The notes under the pieces are model-generated. The model ran no database searches, was not told where the DNA came from, and was given only the letters and a program-made list of their open reading frames with translations. Below, piece after piece: positions 54,916 to 63,713 of a stretch of 64,000 nt of DNA (position 1 is the stretch's first letter; each line of letters opens with the position of its first letter). The stretch spans positions 3,100,001-3,164,000 of the forward strand of contig NZ_JQFA01000002.1 in the NCBI RefSeq assembly GCF_000763385.1, written 5' to 3'. The DNA is from Leptolyngbya sp. KIOST-1. GTDB lineage: Bacteria > Cyanobacteriota > Cyanobacteriia > Phormidesmidales > Phormidesmidaceae. The position numbers and the translations under genes are program-made.

Positions 54916-55125
54916 ATGACTTACGAATTTCAACTGCCCGTGCGTAACCAAGAACTGGTGCGCCTGATTGCGATCGGTGACCACGGGGCCGTGCGCGATA
55001 CCATTCACCAGCTCGGGGCTCTTGGCTATGCCGACCCCGATCGCTGGTCCAAGCTCACACCCACAGGCCGCGAGGACGAGTATCTCGCCATCCACACCCG
55101 CCGCTACGCCCCAGCGGCAGAGTAA
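54916..55125 (+). CDS. Small cyanobacterial protein behind a structured leader
   Basis: 69 residues: MTYEFQLPVRNQELVRLIAI, GDHGAVRDTIHQLGALGYAD and DRWSKLTPTGREDEYLAIHT. Predicted mixed helix/strand, soluble. It resembles cyanobacterial hypothetical proteins of about 70 residues. No catalytic motif. The leader and terminator make this a single-gene unit, probably tightly controlled. Not similar to the glutamine-synthetase inactivating factors, which are Arg-rich. Confidence 0.75.
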   Translation: MTYEFQLPVRNQELVRLIAIGDHGAVRDTIHQLGALGYADPDRWSKLTPTGREDEYLAIHTRRYAPAAE

Positions 55126-55126
55126 G

Positions 55127-55162
55127 CAAAAGCCCCGGAGCAAGATTGCTCCGGGGCTTTTG
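55127..55162. terminator. Bidirectional intrinsic terminator
   Basis: A 16-bp perfect stem (55127-55142 with 55147-55162; CAAAAGCCCCGGAGCA) with loop AGAT; the A-rich and T-rich ends serve both the small gene and the convergent DUF4079 gene. Confidence 0.9.
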
Positions 55163-55178
55163 ATCAACAAAGAAATAA

Positions 55179-55664
55179 CTAAATCGACAGGCCCAGGCGC
55201 AGGCCCAAAAAGGCGTGGACAAACATCACCGCCAGGGCCACGCTGCCCAGGTAGGCGTGGGCGGTGCGGAGAGCAGGCTTGCCGCCGCCAAACTTGCTAA
55301 ACGAGATTGCCCCATTCAGCCCTAGCAGGGCAATCACCAGGCTGCCCGTCCAGAAGTGGGGGCTTTGAAAAATGTCTTGCTCCTGCATGACCAGCGACAG
55401 CACGCCGCCGGTATAGCCCAGGCTAATAAAGGTAAACATCCACAGGGCCAGACGCTTGTGGGTGTGGCGGTTTTCGGCTTTTTTCTGGGGGTCGTCGTTG
55501 CCAATGCGGCCCTTCCAGCCCAGGTAGGCGGTAAAGCTGCCCATCACAAAAATAACGATGCCCATCATCAGCGGGTGGCCCCAGTGGACGATCGGCTCGG
55601 GGGTGCCAAACCCGGCAAAGAAGTCGGCAATGGGCTGTAGGTAGCCGCGAATTGTAGAAACCAT
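55179..55664 (-). CDS. DUF4079 membrane protein
   Basis: 161 residues with four hydrophobic helices: HPLMMGIVIFVMGSFTAYLG, RLALWMFTFISLGYTGGVLS, FWTGSLVIALLGLNGAISF and RTAHAYLGSVALAVMFVHAF. Conserved histidines at helix ends (HWGHP, HTHKRL, RTAHAYLG, FVHAFLG) suggest heme or quinone ligation, as in cytochrome-b561-like proteins. DUF4079 is found mainly in cyanobacteria and plastids, with no proven function. Confidence 0.9.
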   Translation of the reverse strand: MVSTIRGYLQPIADFFAGFGTPEPIVHWGHPLMMGIVIFVMGSFTAYLGWKGRIGNDDPQKKAENRHTHKRLALWMFTFISLGYTGGVLSLVMQEQDIFQSPHFWTGSLVIALLGLNGAISFSKFGGGKPALRTAHAYLGSVALAVMFVHAFLGLRLGLSI

Positions 55665-55898
55665 GATCCTCTCCCAACAGAGCAGTGAAAAGCGCCATTC
55701 CTAAGGTGCCACATTTTCTCTACCGAAAGGCATAGATGGGGTTTTGGATTGGGGCAGCGGCGCAAGACGGACGGCGAAGACCCCTGTAGGGGCATTGCGT
55801 GCGATACCCTTACAAGAATTTCAGTAAACCACAGGAAACTCTTAACTAGGGATTGGTTTATAAGATTAAAAGCCTCCCAAGAGTACTAAAGTAAGGTT

Positions 55899-56369
55899 AT
55901 GGAACTCGATAGCCTTGACATCAAAACTCTATCTCTGCTTTGTCAGCGGGGGCGCATGACCTGGGCCGAGCTGGCGGGGCAGCTGGGTCTGTCGGCTCCA
56001 GCCGCCGCCGATCGCGTCAAAAAACTTGAAGAACGCGGCCTTATCAAGGGCTACAGTGCCTTGCTCGATGCCGAAGCCCTGGGGCTAGATCTAACGGCGT
56101 TTATCTCAGTGACCCTCGACCAGCCGCGCCATCGTGAGGGGTTTTTGGCAGCGGTGCAGGCCAGTGCCGAAATTTTGGAGTGCCACCACATCACGGGCGA
56201 CGACGACTACCTGCTGAAGGTGCGCTGCTGCCACACCCGCGCCCTGGAGTCGCTGATTACCGATCGCCTCAAAGCCATCGAAGGCGTAGTCAAAACCCGC
56301 ACCCTGATTGTGCTTTCGACGGTGAAAGAGACCCAGGTGCCATCCCTAGACCACTTGCACGAGCCTTAA
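55899..56369 (+). CDS. Lrp/AsnC family transcriptional regulator
   Basis: 156 residues. N-terminal winged HTH (DIKTLSLLCQRGRMTWAELAGQLGLSAPAAADRVKKLEERG) and C-terminal RAM/AsnC effector domain (CHHITGDDDYLLKVRC; GVVKTRTLIVLSTVKE). These regulators form octamers and respond to amino acids. A LysE exporter gene follows 9 bp downstream, the usual regulator-exporter pairing; a likely target is its own operon. Confidence 0.93.
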   Translation: MELDSLDIKTLSLLCQRGRMTWAELAGQLGLSAPAAADRVKKLEERGLIKGYSALLDAEALGLDLTAFISVTLDQPRHREGFLAAVQASAEILECHHITGDDDYLLKVRCCHTRALESLITDRLKAIEGVVKTRTLIVLSTVKETQVPSLDHLHEP

Positions 56370-56378
56370 GGAGGGGCT

Positions 56379-57023
56379 ATGGAAGGCTGGATGTTGCTGA
56401 AAGGAATGGGGCTGGGGCTGGCGATCGCCGCTCCGGTCGGCCCTATTGGTTTGCTCTGCATCCGCAGGTCGCTCACCCAGGGCCAGCGGATGGGGTTGGT
56501 GACGGGGTTGGGGGCCGCCACCGCCGACGGGTTGTATGGCTGCATTGCTGGCTTTGGCCTCACCGCCGTAGCGGATCTGCTGACCAGCCACACCCGCGCC
56601 ATGCAGCTGGTCGGGGGACTGTTTCTCTGTTATCTGGGCCTTACCACCCTGCGGGCCAACCCGGCCACCGAGGCGGCTCAGGTTGACCGCCGGGGGCTGT
56701 GGGGGGCCTACGCCTCCACCCTGGTCTTGACGTTGACCAACCCCGCGACTATTCTTTCCTTCATCGCAATTTTTGCCGGGCTGGGCCTGGTGGGTAGCAG
56801 CCAGTCGTGGGCTGCCTCACTGGCTTTAATTGTGGGGGTGTTTCTGGGATCGGCCCTGTGGTGGTTGTGCCTGAGCTGGGGTGTAACACTTTTTAGCCAA
56901 AGGCTGACACCCGCCCGGCTGAAGTGGTTAAATCGGCTGGCCGGGGCCGCCATTTTGGTCTTTGGGCTGGTAGCGATCGGCTTAGCCATTCGTACCAGCG
57001 GCGCGCCGACCGCCAGGGGTTGA
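56379..57023 (+). CDS. LysE family amino acid exporter
   Basis: 214 residues, six hydrophobic helices. The family start GMGLGLAIAAPVGPIGLLCIRRSLTQG and LTLTNPATILSFIAIFAGLG are diagnostic of the LysE/RhtB type. GGAGG lies 5 nt before the ATG. It exports amino acids or related compounds; the substrate is not predictable. Partner regulator directly upstream. Confidence 0.93.
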   Translation: MEGWMLLKGMGLGLAIAAPVGPIGLLCIRRSLTQGQRMGLVTGLGAATADGLYGCIAGFGLTAVADLLTSHTRAMQLVGGLFLCYLGLTTLRANPATEAAQVDRRGLWGAYASTLVLTLTNPATILSFIAIFAGLGLVGSSQSWAASLALIVGVFLGSALWWLCLSWGVTLFSQRLTPARLKWLNRLAGAAILVFGLVAIGLAIRTSGAPTARG

Positions 57024-57059
57024 GCTTCGAACTCTTCATTCCAGGGACTGCCTGTGACC

Positions 57060-58265
57060 ATGCTGCAAACCGATCGATTCTCCGCCGTGAGCCCCAGGCG
57101 ATCTGGGGGCTGGCGGCGGTGGCTGAGCCTGGGGCTGGCCCTGGTGTTGGTCGGCTGGTTGGGGCTCACGGCGGGAGACCGGGGGGTAGCGACCTCCTCT
57201 GACCTGGTGGCGCAGTCCATCGAGGAGTTGCAGAACAAGCAAAAAACCCTCGAACAGCAGCGCAACCAGCTTCAGCAGCAGCAAAACGAGCTGCAAAACC
57301 GCCAGGCCACCTCCGAATCGACCCTTCAAAGCCTGGAGAACAGCATTGTCTATACCGCCAACCAGATCGCCGAAACCGAGTTTCGCCTCAGCCAGGCGGA
57401 GAAAGAACTCAAGGACTTTGAAGCTCAGCTGAGGCAGGCCGAGGAGGACTACGAAGAGGTCCGCACGGGCACCGTGGCCCGGCTACAGTTCTTGCAGCGG
57501 CAGCAGGGCAGCGAGGGCTGGGCGGTGCTGCTGCAAAGCCAGAACTTTAACGAATTTCTCGATCGCCAGTATCAGCTCAAGCGGGTCTACGCCGCCGATC
57601 GCCAGGTGCTGGCCGACCTCAAGGCCAAAGCCGAAGCCATTCAAAAGCAAAAGGCTGCCGTTGAGGAAAAGCGCAACCAGGTTGCTCTGCTGCGTCAGCA
57701 ACTACTCTCCCAGAAGCAGCAGTACGAGGCCGAGGCCAGCGAAGAGAAACAGCTGATCTCCCGACTCAAAGACCAGCGCAGCGCTCTGGAGGCCGCCGAA
57801 GCCCAGCTAGCCCGCGACTCCGAGCAGATCGCCAACCTGATTCGTCAGAAAATCGCGGCCAGCACGGGGGTGATTCGCGGCACGGGGCGGTTCGTCTTCC
57901 CTGCCAACGGCAGAATCTCCAGCGGCTTTGGCAACCGCCGCCACCCCATTTTGGGCTACAGCCGGTTCCACGCGGGCATCGACTTTGCCGCCAGCCAGGG
58001 CACCCCCATCTACGCCGCCGACTCGGGTCGCGTCATCTTCTCGGGGTGGTACGGCGGCTACGGCCAAACGGTAATCATCGACCACGGCGGCGGCATCAGT
58101 ACGCTGTACGCCCACGCCAGCCGCCTGCTGGTCAGCGAGGGGCAGGCGGTGCAGCAGGGGCAAACAATCGCCGCGGTGGGCTCTACTGGCCTCTCTACCG
58201 GCCCTCACCTGCACTTTGAGGTACGGCAGAACGGGAATCCCGTGAATCCGGCGGGCTATTTGTAG
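57060..58265 (+). CDS. EnvC-like M23 peptidase/murein hydrolase activator
   Basis: 401 residues from the ATG at 57060; a GTG six nt upstream is also open. A signal-anchor helix ([20 protein letters not shown]) is followed by a long Gln/Glu-rich coiled coil (about residues 50-255) and a C-terminal LytM/M23 domain: [35 protein letters not shown] and [12 protein letters not shown]. The metal ligands HxxxD (HAGID) and HLH are present, so it may be an active endopeptidase rather than only an activator as in E. coli EnvC. Role in septal peptidoglycan splitting inferred. The stop TAG lies in a G-rich repeat arm. Confidence 0.92.
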   Translation: MLQTDRFSAVSPRRSGGWRRWLSLGLALVLVGWLGLTAGDRGVATSSDLVAQSIEELQNKQKTLEQQRNQLQQQQNELQNRQATSESTLQSLENSIVYTANQIAETEFRLSQAEKELKDFEAQLRQAEEDYEEVRTGTVARLQFLQRQQGSEGWAVLLQSQNFNEFLDRQYQLKRVYAADRQVLADLKAKAEAIQKQKAAVEEKRNQVALLRQQLLSQKQQYEAEASEEKQLISRLKDQRSALEAAEAQLARDSEQIANLIRQKIAASTGVIRGTGRFVFPANGRISSGFGNRRHPILGYSRFHAGIDFAASQGTPIYAADSGRVIFSGWYGGYGQTVIIDHGGGISTLYAHASRLLVSEGQAVQQGQTIAAVGSTGLSTGPHLHFEVRQNGNPVNPAGYL

Positions 58266-58340
58266 GTAAGTGGGCAACGGCCAAACCCAGTGGTTTTACA
58301 AGCGCCAGAACCCGCCAACCCACCCACTCACCTACCCATC
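58262..58340. repeat. Heptad repeat pair flanking the EnvC stop
   Basis: GTAGGTAAGTGGG (58262-58274), containing the stop codon, pairs with CCCACTCACCTAC (58323-58335) with one mismatch. The C-rich part runs from 58310 to 58340. It could fold into a 3'-end stem for the upstream gene. Confidence 0.72.
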
Positions 58341-58347
58341 CACACCT

Positions 58348-58482
58348 CTAGCCCAGGCTCTTCTTGACGTGCTCCATGATCCGCATTTTGCGGGGGTCGT
58401 CGCCTTTGACGGGGACAATGTTGTCGAATTTGATTTTGGTGGTCAGGGCAATGTGCTGCTTGATTTGATCAGAATTGGCCAC
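58348..58482 (-). CDS. 44-residue small protein
   Basis: Minus-strand GTG start at 58482, with GAGG about 8 nt upstream. The sequence VANSDQIKQHIALTTKIKFD, then VPVKGDDPRKMRIMEHVKKS, ends LG. It is basic, with a conserved-looking KGDDPRKMRIM segment. The C-terminus abuts a heptad repeat. Codon usage, ribosome site and clean length suggest a genuine gene, but no family is recognised. Easily missed because of its size. Confidence 0.62.
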   Translation of the reverse strand: MANSDQIKQHIALTTKIKFDNIVPVKGDDPRKMRIMEHVKKSLG

Positions 58483-58705
58483 GGAGATACCTCAGGGTTA
58501 GGAACGACGGGGGAATGCCTGGAGCAATCAGGGCTTGAGCCGCAGAAGCCACCCCTGAATGCGAACCAACCAGGATTATTCTCCCCTTAAACAATTTAAT
58601 GCATGTGCCCAGAGTTACTGCAAGTCCATGGAATCAATGGCTGTATAGCAGTGGCGAGGGTTGGCATTGCCGCTGGTCCTCCTTGCACCTACCTGGAGAA
58701 ACCTT

Positions 58706-60151
58706 TTGTTCAACCTGCGTACTGTTCTATTTGCCTTTGTCCTGCTGGCGCTGCTGCTGCTGCTGGGGCGCTACCTCAAGCAGCGGATTGCCTGGTTCCA
58801 GCGGCTCTATCTGCCGGCCTCCATCGTGGCGGGGGCGCTGGCGCTGCTGCTGGGGCCAGAGGCCCTGGGAGCGATCGCAACGGCCCTGTTTGGCCCCGAC
58901 ACTTTGCTGGCGGGCGGTCTATTTGCCGAAGATATTCGCGCGGTGTGGTCCCAGGCCCCGGGGGTCTTTATCAACGTTGTGTTTGCGGCCCTGTTTTTAG
59001 GCGAAACCATTCCGCCCCCGCGCGACATCTGGCGCAAGGCCGCTCCCCAGGTGGTCTTTGGGCAAACCCTGGCCTGGGGGCAGTACGTGGTCGGCGGCCT
59101 GGCCACCCTGCTGATTTTGGTGCCGCTATTCAACGTCAACCCGATCGCGGCAGCCCTGATTGAAATTGGCTTTGAGGGTGGCCACGGCACCGCCGGGGGC
59201 ATGGCCGACACCCTGGTCAATCTGGGGTTCGACGACGGAGCCGATCTGGCCATTGGGTTGGCCACGGTGGGCATTGTGGCGGGGATCATCTGCGGCACCG
59301 CCCTGGCCGACTGGGGCCGCCGCAAGGGTCACATCGACACCGTCAGCCGTCGGGTGATGGAACCAGAGGAAATTCCCGACCTCAATGTGGTGGCCGAAAC
59401 CCCCGAGCTGCGTCGGGAGCGAGCCCGACTGCTGCGTAACCTGCTGATCGATCCGCTGTCGATCAACTTTGCCATTGTCGGCCTGGCGATCGCGATCGGC
59501 TGGCTGATTCTGTCAGCCTTACAGTGGGTTGAGGCGGCTACCTGGGGGGGTGACGGTGGCTTCGAGTTGTTTAGCTATGTGCCCCTGTTTCCGCTGGCCC
59601 TGATTGGCGGCATTATTACCCAGTCACTGCTCAATCGACTGGGGCTAGGAGCGCTAGTGATTCGCCCCATGGTGCAGAACATCGCCGGAGTAGCCCTAGA
59701 TGTAGTGGTCATATCGGCGATCGCCACGATTTCGCTCAGCGTTATCGGCGGCAACCTGGGGGTTTTTCTTATTCTCAGTGTCGTCGGCATTTTGTGGAAT
59801 GTGCTGGTCTTTTTGTGGTGGGCACCGCGCCTGTTTCCCAGCTTCTGGTTTGAAAAAGGCGTTGGCGACATGGGTCAGTCGATGGGGGTGACGGCCACGG
59901 GCATTTTGCTGCTGCGCATGGTCGATCCTGACAACAGCACCGGAGCGTTTGAGGGTTTTGCCTACAAACAGCTCTTCTTTGAACCGATTGTTGGGGGTGG
60001 ACTGTTTACTGCCGCAGCCCCGGCCCTGATCGCTCGCCTGGGCCTGCTGTCCGTGCTGGCCATCACCAGTGGGCTGCTAATTTTCTGGTTGGCAGTCGGC
60101 TATTTGTTAATTCGACAAGAGCGTCAACGCCCCTCAGCCAGCGGCGTGTAG
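58706..60151 (+). CDS. Sodium/glutamate symporter family (GltS-like)
   Basis: 481 residues from the TTG at 58706, chosen because GGAG lies 7 nt upstream; another TTG at 58661 is open. Hydrophobic throughout with about twelve helices. EGGHGTAGGMADTLVNLGFDDGADLAIGLATVG is the GltS glycine-rich hairpin, with the matching C-terminal repeat FWFEKGVGDMGQSMGVTATGILLLRMVDP. Imports glutamate with sodium in relatives; the exact substrate is inferred. Followed by a 13-bp terminator stem. Confidence 0.88.
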   Translation: MFNLRTVLFAFVLLALLLLLGRYLKQRIAWFQRLYLPASIVAGALALLLGPEALGAIATALFGPDTLLAGGLFAEDIRAVWSQAPGVFINVVFAALFLGETIPPPRDIWRKAAPQVVFGQTLAWGQYVVGGLATLLILVPLFNVNPIAAALIEIGFEGGHGTAGGMADTLVNLGFDDGADLAIGLATVGIVAGIICGTALADWGRRKGHIDTVSRRVMEPEEIPDLNVVAETPELRRERARLLRNLLIDPLSINFAIVGLAIAIGWLILSALQWVEAATWGGDGGFELFSYVPLFPLALIGGIITQSLLNRLGLGALVIRPMVQNIAGVALDVVVISAIATISLSVIGGNLGVFLILSVVGILWNVLVFLWWAPRLFPSFWFEKGVGDMGQSMGVTATGILLLRMVDPDNSTGAFEGFAYKQLFFEPIVGGGLFTAAAPALIARLGLLSVLAITSGLLIFWLAVGYLLIRQERQRPSASGV

Positions 60152-60160
60152 CCACTTTAC

Positions 60161-60194
60161 AGAATAGTTGGCGTGCCTACCCGCCAACTATTCT
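60161..60194 (+). terminator. Hairpin after gltS-like gene
   Basis: A 13-bp perfect stem AGAATAGTTGGCG (60161-60173) and its complement (60182-60194), 8-nt loop, weak T-rich tail TCTGTTG. Ten bp after the stop. Confidence 0.75.
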
Positions 60195-60361
60195 TCTGTT
60201 GTGCCAAAATCAACCTCTAAATTTTGTTTAAGGAAAATCTAATATCTGATATAAGTATTTTTAATAAGAAGGATAGGTAATTTGTGAGCTAGTTTTCCCT
60301 TAATTTGAGGTTCTAAAGGTAAAATTTAGCTTGTTTTTAGCTTTGGACGGCATCATGCGTT

Positions 60362-60643
60362 ATGGCAGACTCTGGAACTTCTCCGATTAGCGAAAGCTTT
60401 GATTCTTTACCGCGCGAGGTTAGAGTTGATAACCTCCGCAACGTGCTCGAAACGCTGCAAATTGCCGATGAAATTGCTAAGCAGGGCTATTTGATCACCA
60501 GTTCCGAGCTGGCCGATCTCATGGATGTGAACGCCAGCGCCGTGACCAGCCGGGGCGAATTTTGGGCCTGGCGTAACTGGTCAGTGTCGCGGGTGCGGCG
60601 GGAAGGAAACCAAATTCTCTGGCAAATCGAGCGGATCGATTAG
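60362..60643 (+). CDS. Small HTH-like protein, unknown
   Basis: 93 residues. PREVRVDNLRNVLETLQIADEIAKQGYLITSSELADLMDVNASAV reads as a winged-helix-type helix-turn-helix, and RGEFWAWRNWSVSRVRREGNQILWQIERID as its wing. It is probably a small DNA-binding or adaptor protein conserved in cyanobacteria. The region before it (60195-60361) is AT-rich and may hold its promoter. Confidence 0.72.
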   Translation: MADSGTSPISESFDSLPREVRVDNLRNVLETLQIADEIAKQGYLITSSELADLMDVNASAVTSRGEFWAWRNWSVSRVRREGNQILWQIERID

Positions 60644-60846
60644 CGGTTTTGGATTTGCGATTTTGGACTTTGGCGGGGTGAGCTGTGGCTTACCCCCCTA
60701 TATCCCTACACAGGGCTCCGGTTTGGACTCGGAGGTTAGGTGACTCGGCTTTGCCAAAAAAATAGCCCTGGCAACGGTGCATCGCTGGCGCGACACAGAG
60801 GATTGGTATGGGCAGACCCCTGCTGGTATTGCCAGACCCCTGCGTC

Positions 60847-60906
60847 TACCCGTTACCCCTACCCATCCACCCATCCCCCCATCCACTCACCTCCCCACCC
60901 ACTCCC
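60847..60906. repeat. C-rich heptad repeat at the helicase 3' end
   Basis: CTACCCGTTACCCCTACCC- and CATCCACCC-type units. On the minus strand they are G-rich and overlap the end of the helicase gene. A half copy of the GGTGCATCG repeat is at 60776-60785. Confidence 0.75.
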
Positions 60907-63181
60907 CGAGCACCGCCACCGCCGGGCAAGGACTCGCCGCCTGCACATTCTCCGGCTTGCTCCAGGTAAAGGGGGCCTGCTGGGCCGCCGACATCCACAA
61001 CAGGCGCTTGGCGCGGGTCATGGCGACGTAGAGCAGGCGATACTCTTCGGCGGTTTTGAGGCGTTTGGCCTGCTCCCAGGCGCTCAGAATGTCGGGAATG
61101 GCGCCGTCTGCCCCGTGGGCGTGGGCGCGGATCTGGGCGCGGGCCACCTCCGCCAGGGTGAAGTCGCCCAAAAATTCGCCCTGGGGCGGTACCCACAGGG
61201 TGCCGGGGATGGTTTTATCGTGGAGAAAGGGCAGAAACACCACGTCCCAGTCGAGGCCCTTGGCCTTGTGCATGGTGATCAGCGTCAGCTGGCCGGGGCG
61301 GGTGTAGAGGTCGTCAGTGTCTTCAGTATCGACGGCGGTAAAGCGCTCGGAGCCAACGATGTCTTGCAGCACGGCGATCGCGGCTGGCAGCGTGTTTTCG
61401 CTGCGAATTTGCTGGCTGACCCGGGCGGCCAGCTTGTCAGCGGTGGCCAGCTCGCTCTGGTTGTAGCCCAGGGTGAGGCCAATGAAGGAAAACAGGCTGT
61501 AGGGGGGCAGTTCGAGGCGCGATCGCAGCAGGCCGGTGCAGTAGCGCCGCGCCGCGCGGGCGGCCTCGGTGTCGGGGGGCGCATCCAGCGGGCCGGGATA
61601 GAGAAACTGCTCTGGAGCCTGGGCCAGGGCATTGAGATCCTGGGTGGGAATGCGCTGGCGATCGACCAGCACCCGCAGCGCTCCCTTGAGGCGATCGGCG
61701 GAGTGGGGCCGCTCGATAAATTGCAGCAGAGCCAGCATGTCTTCGGGCACCCTGGTCTGGCGGTCCTGCTCGCCCACGTCGTAGAACTTGAGCCCCAGCA
61801 CCGCCAGGTCTACCCCCACCTGCTCGGGATCGCGCAGCAGGTCGCCCACATACCTGCCCTGGCGACCCTCCCGCACCAGAATGGCAAAGCTGGTGTCAGG
61901 GTTTTCGGTAAACAGGTCCCTGACCCGCTGGACGATCAGCCTGACCGCATCCAGCGTGGTGGGCGGCGAGAGAATTTCCACCCCGGCCCCCAGGGGGTCT
62001 GGGTTGGCCCCCGGCTGGGGGTCGTCGGGGGGCACCGGGGCGATCGCCTGGTCGCGAAAGGGGGTCTCTGGCCCAGCCACCTGCGCCTGGTTCACCCAGG
62101 CCAGCATCCGGTTGGCGGCGGCCATGATCACCCCGCTGCTGCGCCCCGCCTGATCCATGGTCACCAGCCGGTTCTCTGTCCGACAGGCATCGCAGAACTG
62201 GTTGAAGAAAACCGGATCCGCTGGGGTAAAGGTTGAGTTGATCGCCTGGTTAGGATCCCCCACCCGCACCAGGTTAGGTTCAGCCATGGGATCCTCAGGG
62301 TCCCCCGCCAGCAGCGTCAGTAATCGACTCTGCAAGGGCGACGAATCTTGCGCTTCGTCTTCAAACACAGCAAAGGTGCGCCCTTGCCAAAAACGACGGC
62401 TATCGGGGTCGTCCAGGGTCCGCAGGGCACCCAGGATCATGTCGTCGTAGTCGATCCAGCCCCGCTGCTGAAGCAGGGTCTGGTAGCGATCGTACAGCCC
62501 CGCCGCAATGGTGAGCACGTCGTAGTCTGCCCCATCCGTTGGTCGAGTGTAGTGGACGTTTTGGGCCAGGTCCAGTAGTTCACCCGGCATCAGCCCGGAA
62601 CTCTTGGCTTCGCGGATCACGGTGTGGGCCAGGCTGGGCAACACCTCAGTCCGCAGCACTGACTGCCGCCGGAGCTGTTCGGTCTCCTCCCCGTCAAACT
62701 GGCGGCCATCGACGAGGCGGTAGTAGCGGTCGGGGTTAGCCACAATCCACTGCTCTACGCAGGCCCGCAGAATGCGGTTGTTCTGGGCCGGGGAAACCAG
62801 CGTTAGCGTATCCAGGCTCAGGTTGGAAAGTTCAGGGTTGCGGGTAGCAATGGCCAGGGCCAGACCGTGTAGGGTAGAGACGGTAAAGCTGGTCTGGGGC
62901 AGGCCCAGCGCCTTGAGGTGGCCGCGCACCTTGGCCTTGAGGTTGGCCGCCGCCGATCGCGTAAAGGTGACCAGCACCAGCTGGCGGTTCAGGTGGAGCT
63001 GGTGGCGGGCGATCGCGATCGCCGCCGCCGCCGCCATCCCGGTCGATTTGCCCGACCCCGGCACCGCCGACACCGCCAGCCGTCCCCCGGCCCAGTCGGC
63101 CAGCTCTTGCTGCCCCCGCCTGAGCCCGGCGCGAATCTCGGTCAGTACTGTCTCTCGATCGACGGGTGTAGCTGCCACCAT
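60887..63181 (-). CDS. UvrD/Rep-like ATP-dependent DNA helicase
   Basis: 764 residues from the ATG at 63181; a longer frame adds residues without coding look. SF1 motifs: I SAVPGSGKST, Ia VTFTRSAAANLKAKV, II FAVFEDEAQDSS, III LVRVGDPNQAIN, V-VI TMHKAKGLDWDVVFLP and LLYVAMTRAKRLLWM. The C-terminal part is shorter than in PcrA, and no RecB nuclease domain follows. Probably a repair or recombination helicase; not assignable to UvrD, PcrA or Rep individually. The last codons fall in a heptad repeat. Confidence 0.9.
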   Translation of the reverse strand: MVAATPVDRETVLTEIRAGLRRGQQELADWAGGRLAVSAVPGSGKSTGMAAAAAIAIARHQLHLNRQLVLVTFTRSAAANLKAKVRGHLKALGLPQTSFTVSTLHGLALAIATRNPELSNLSLDTLTLVSPAQNNRILRACVEQWIVANPDRYYRLVDGRQFDGEETEQLRRQSVLRTEVLPSLAHTVIREAKSSGLMPGELLDLAQNVHYTRPTDGADYDVLTIAAGLYDRYQTLLQQRGWIDYDDMILGALRTLDDPDSRRFWQGRTFAVFEDEAQDSSPLQSRLLTLLAGDPEDPMAEPNLVRVGDPNQAINSTFTPADPVFFNQFCDACRTENRLVTMDQAGRSSGVIMAAANRMLAWVNQAQVAGPETPFRDQAIAPVPPDDPQPGANPDPLGAGVEILSPPTTLDAVRLIVQRVRDLFTENPDTSFAILVREGRQGRYVGDLLRDPEQVGVDLAVLGLKFYDVGEQDRQTRVPEDMLALLQFIERPHSADRLKGALRVLVDRQRIPTQDLNALAQAPEQFLYPGPLDAPPDTEAARAARRYCTGLLRSRLELPPYSLFSFIGLTLGYNQSELATADKLAARVSQQIRSENTLPAAIAVLQDIVGSERFTAVDTEDTDDLYTRPGQLTLITMHKAKGLDWDVVFLPFLHDKTIPGTLWVPPQGEFLGDFTLAEVARAQIRAHAHGADGAIPDILSAWEQAKRLKTAEEYRLLYVAMTRAKRLLWMSAAQQAPFTWSKPENVQAASPCPAVAVLGEWVGR

Positions 63182-63713
63182 AGGGTTCACCGTGCATCCT
63201 GCGGTTGCCTGCATTAGCCCATTATGTGCCAGCCCTGCTGTGATCCCCACATTTGTCCAGGCTTGAAAACAGGGATTGTTGTAGGGTGCATAACGCTAAG
63301 GCGAGGCTTCGGCAACGCACAGCAATGCACCGCGCAGGGATTATGCCAGAACTGATCGTAGTGGGGCCAAGGGTACGTAAGCAATGGTAGTTGGTGAAAG
63401 CCTGACTTGCCGCCGGGGCCATTTCGCTGGCCCCAGCCCCCCGGCTTCGCACGTCCTGCGGCCTACGAGAATGGCGTCGCCCCTACTGGGGCGCAAACAA
63501 GTATTGGCCGCCCTTCACCCCACGGAAAGGACTGGCCGATCATCGGTTTAAACCTCTGTCCTGCAAAGGAGTGGGTAGGGATCTTTAGACCCTGAGGCGG
63601 CAGTTGCGGAATTTTAGACATACTAAACCGGCGTTCTAGCGCCTTTTCCGTTTCCTGTCTCAATTCAGCAATGTTGGCGTAGTAAGCAGAGTCGATTTTG
63701 GTTGAGGGGGAAC
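63182..63713. other. Repeat-rich intergenic region
   Basis: 532 bp between the helicase start and the hydrolase end. It contains a GTAGGGTGCAT piece related to the GGTGCATCG repeat (63281-63291), a hairpin GGGGCCATTTCGCTGGCCCC (63416-63435) and GTCGCCCCTACTGGGGCG. An open minus frame at 63463-63663 is not convincing as a gene. The helicase promoter should lie at the left side. Confidence 0.55.

Noticed and set aside
63463-63663. 66-codon minus frame in the last intergenic region
   Set aside because: Lies in repeat-rich DNA and shows no recognisable domain; could only be settled by a translated search.
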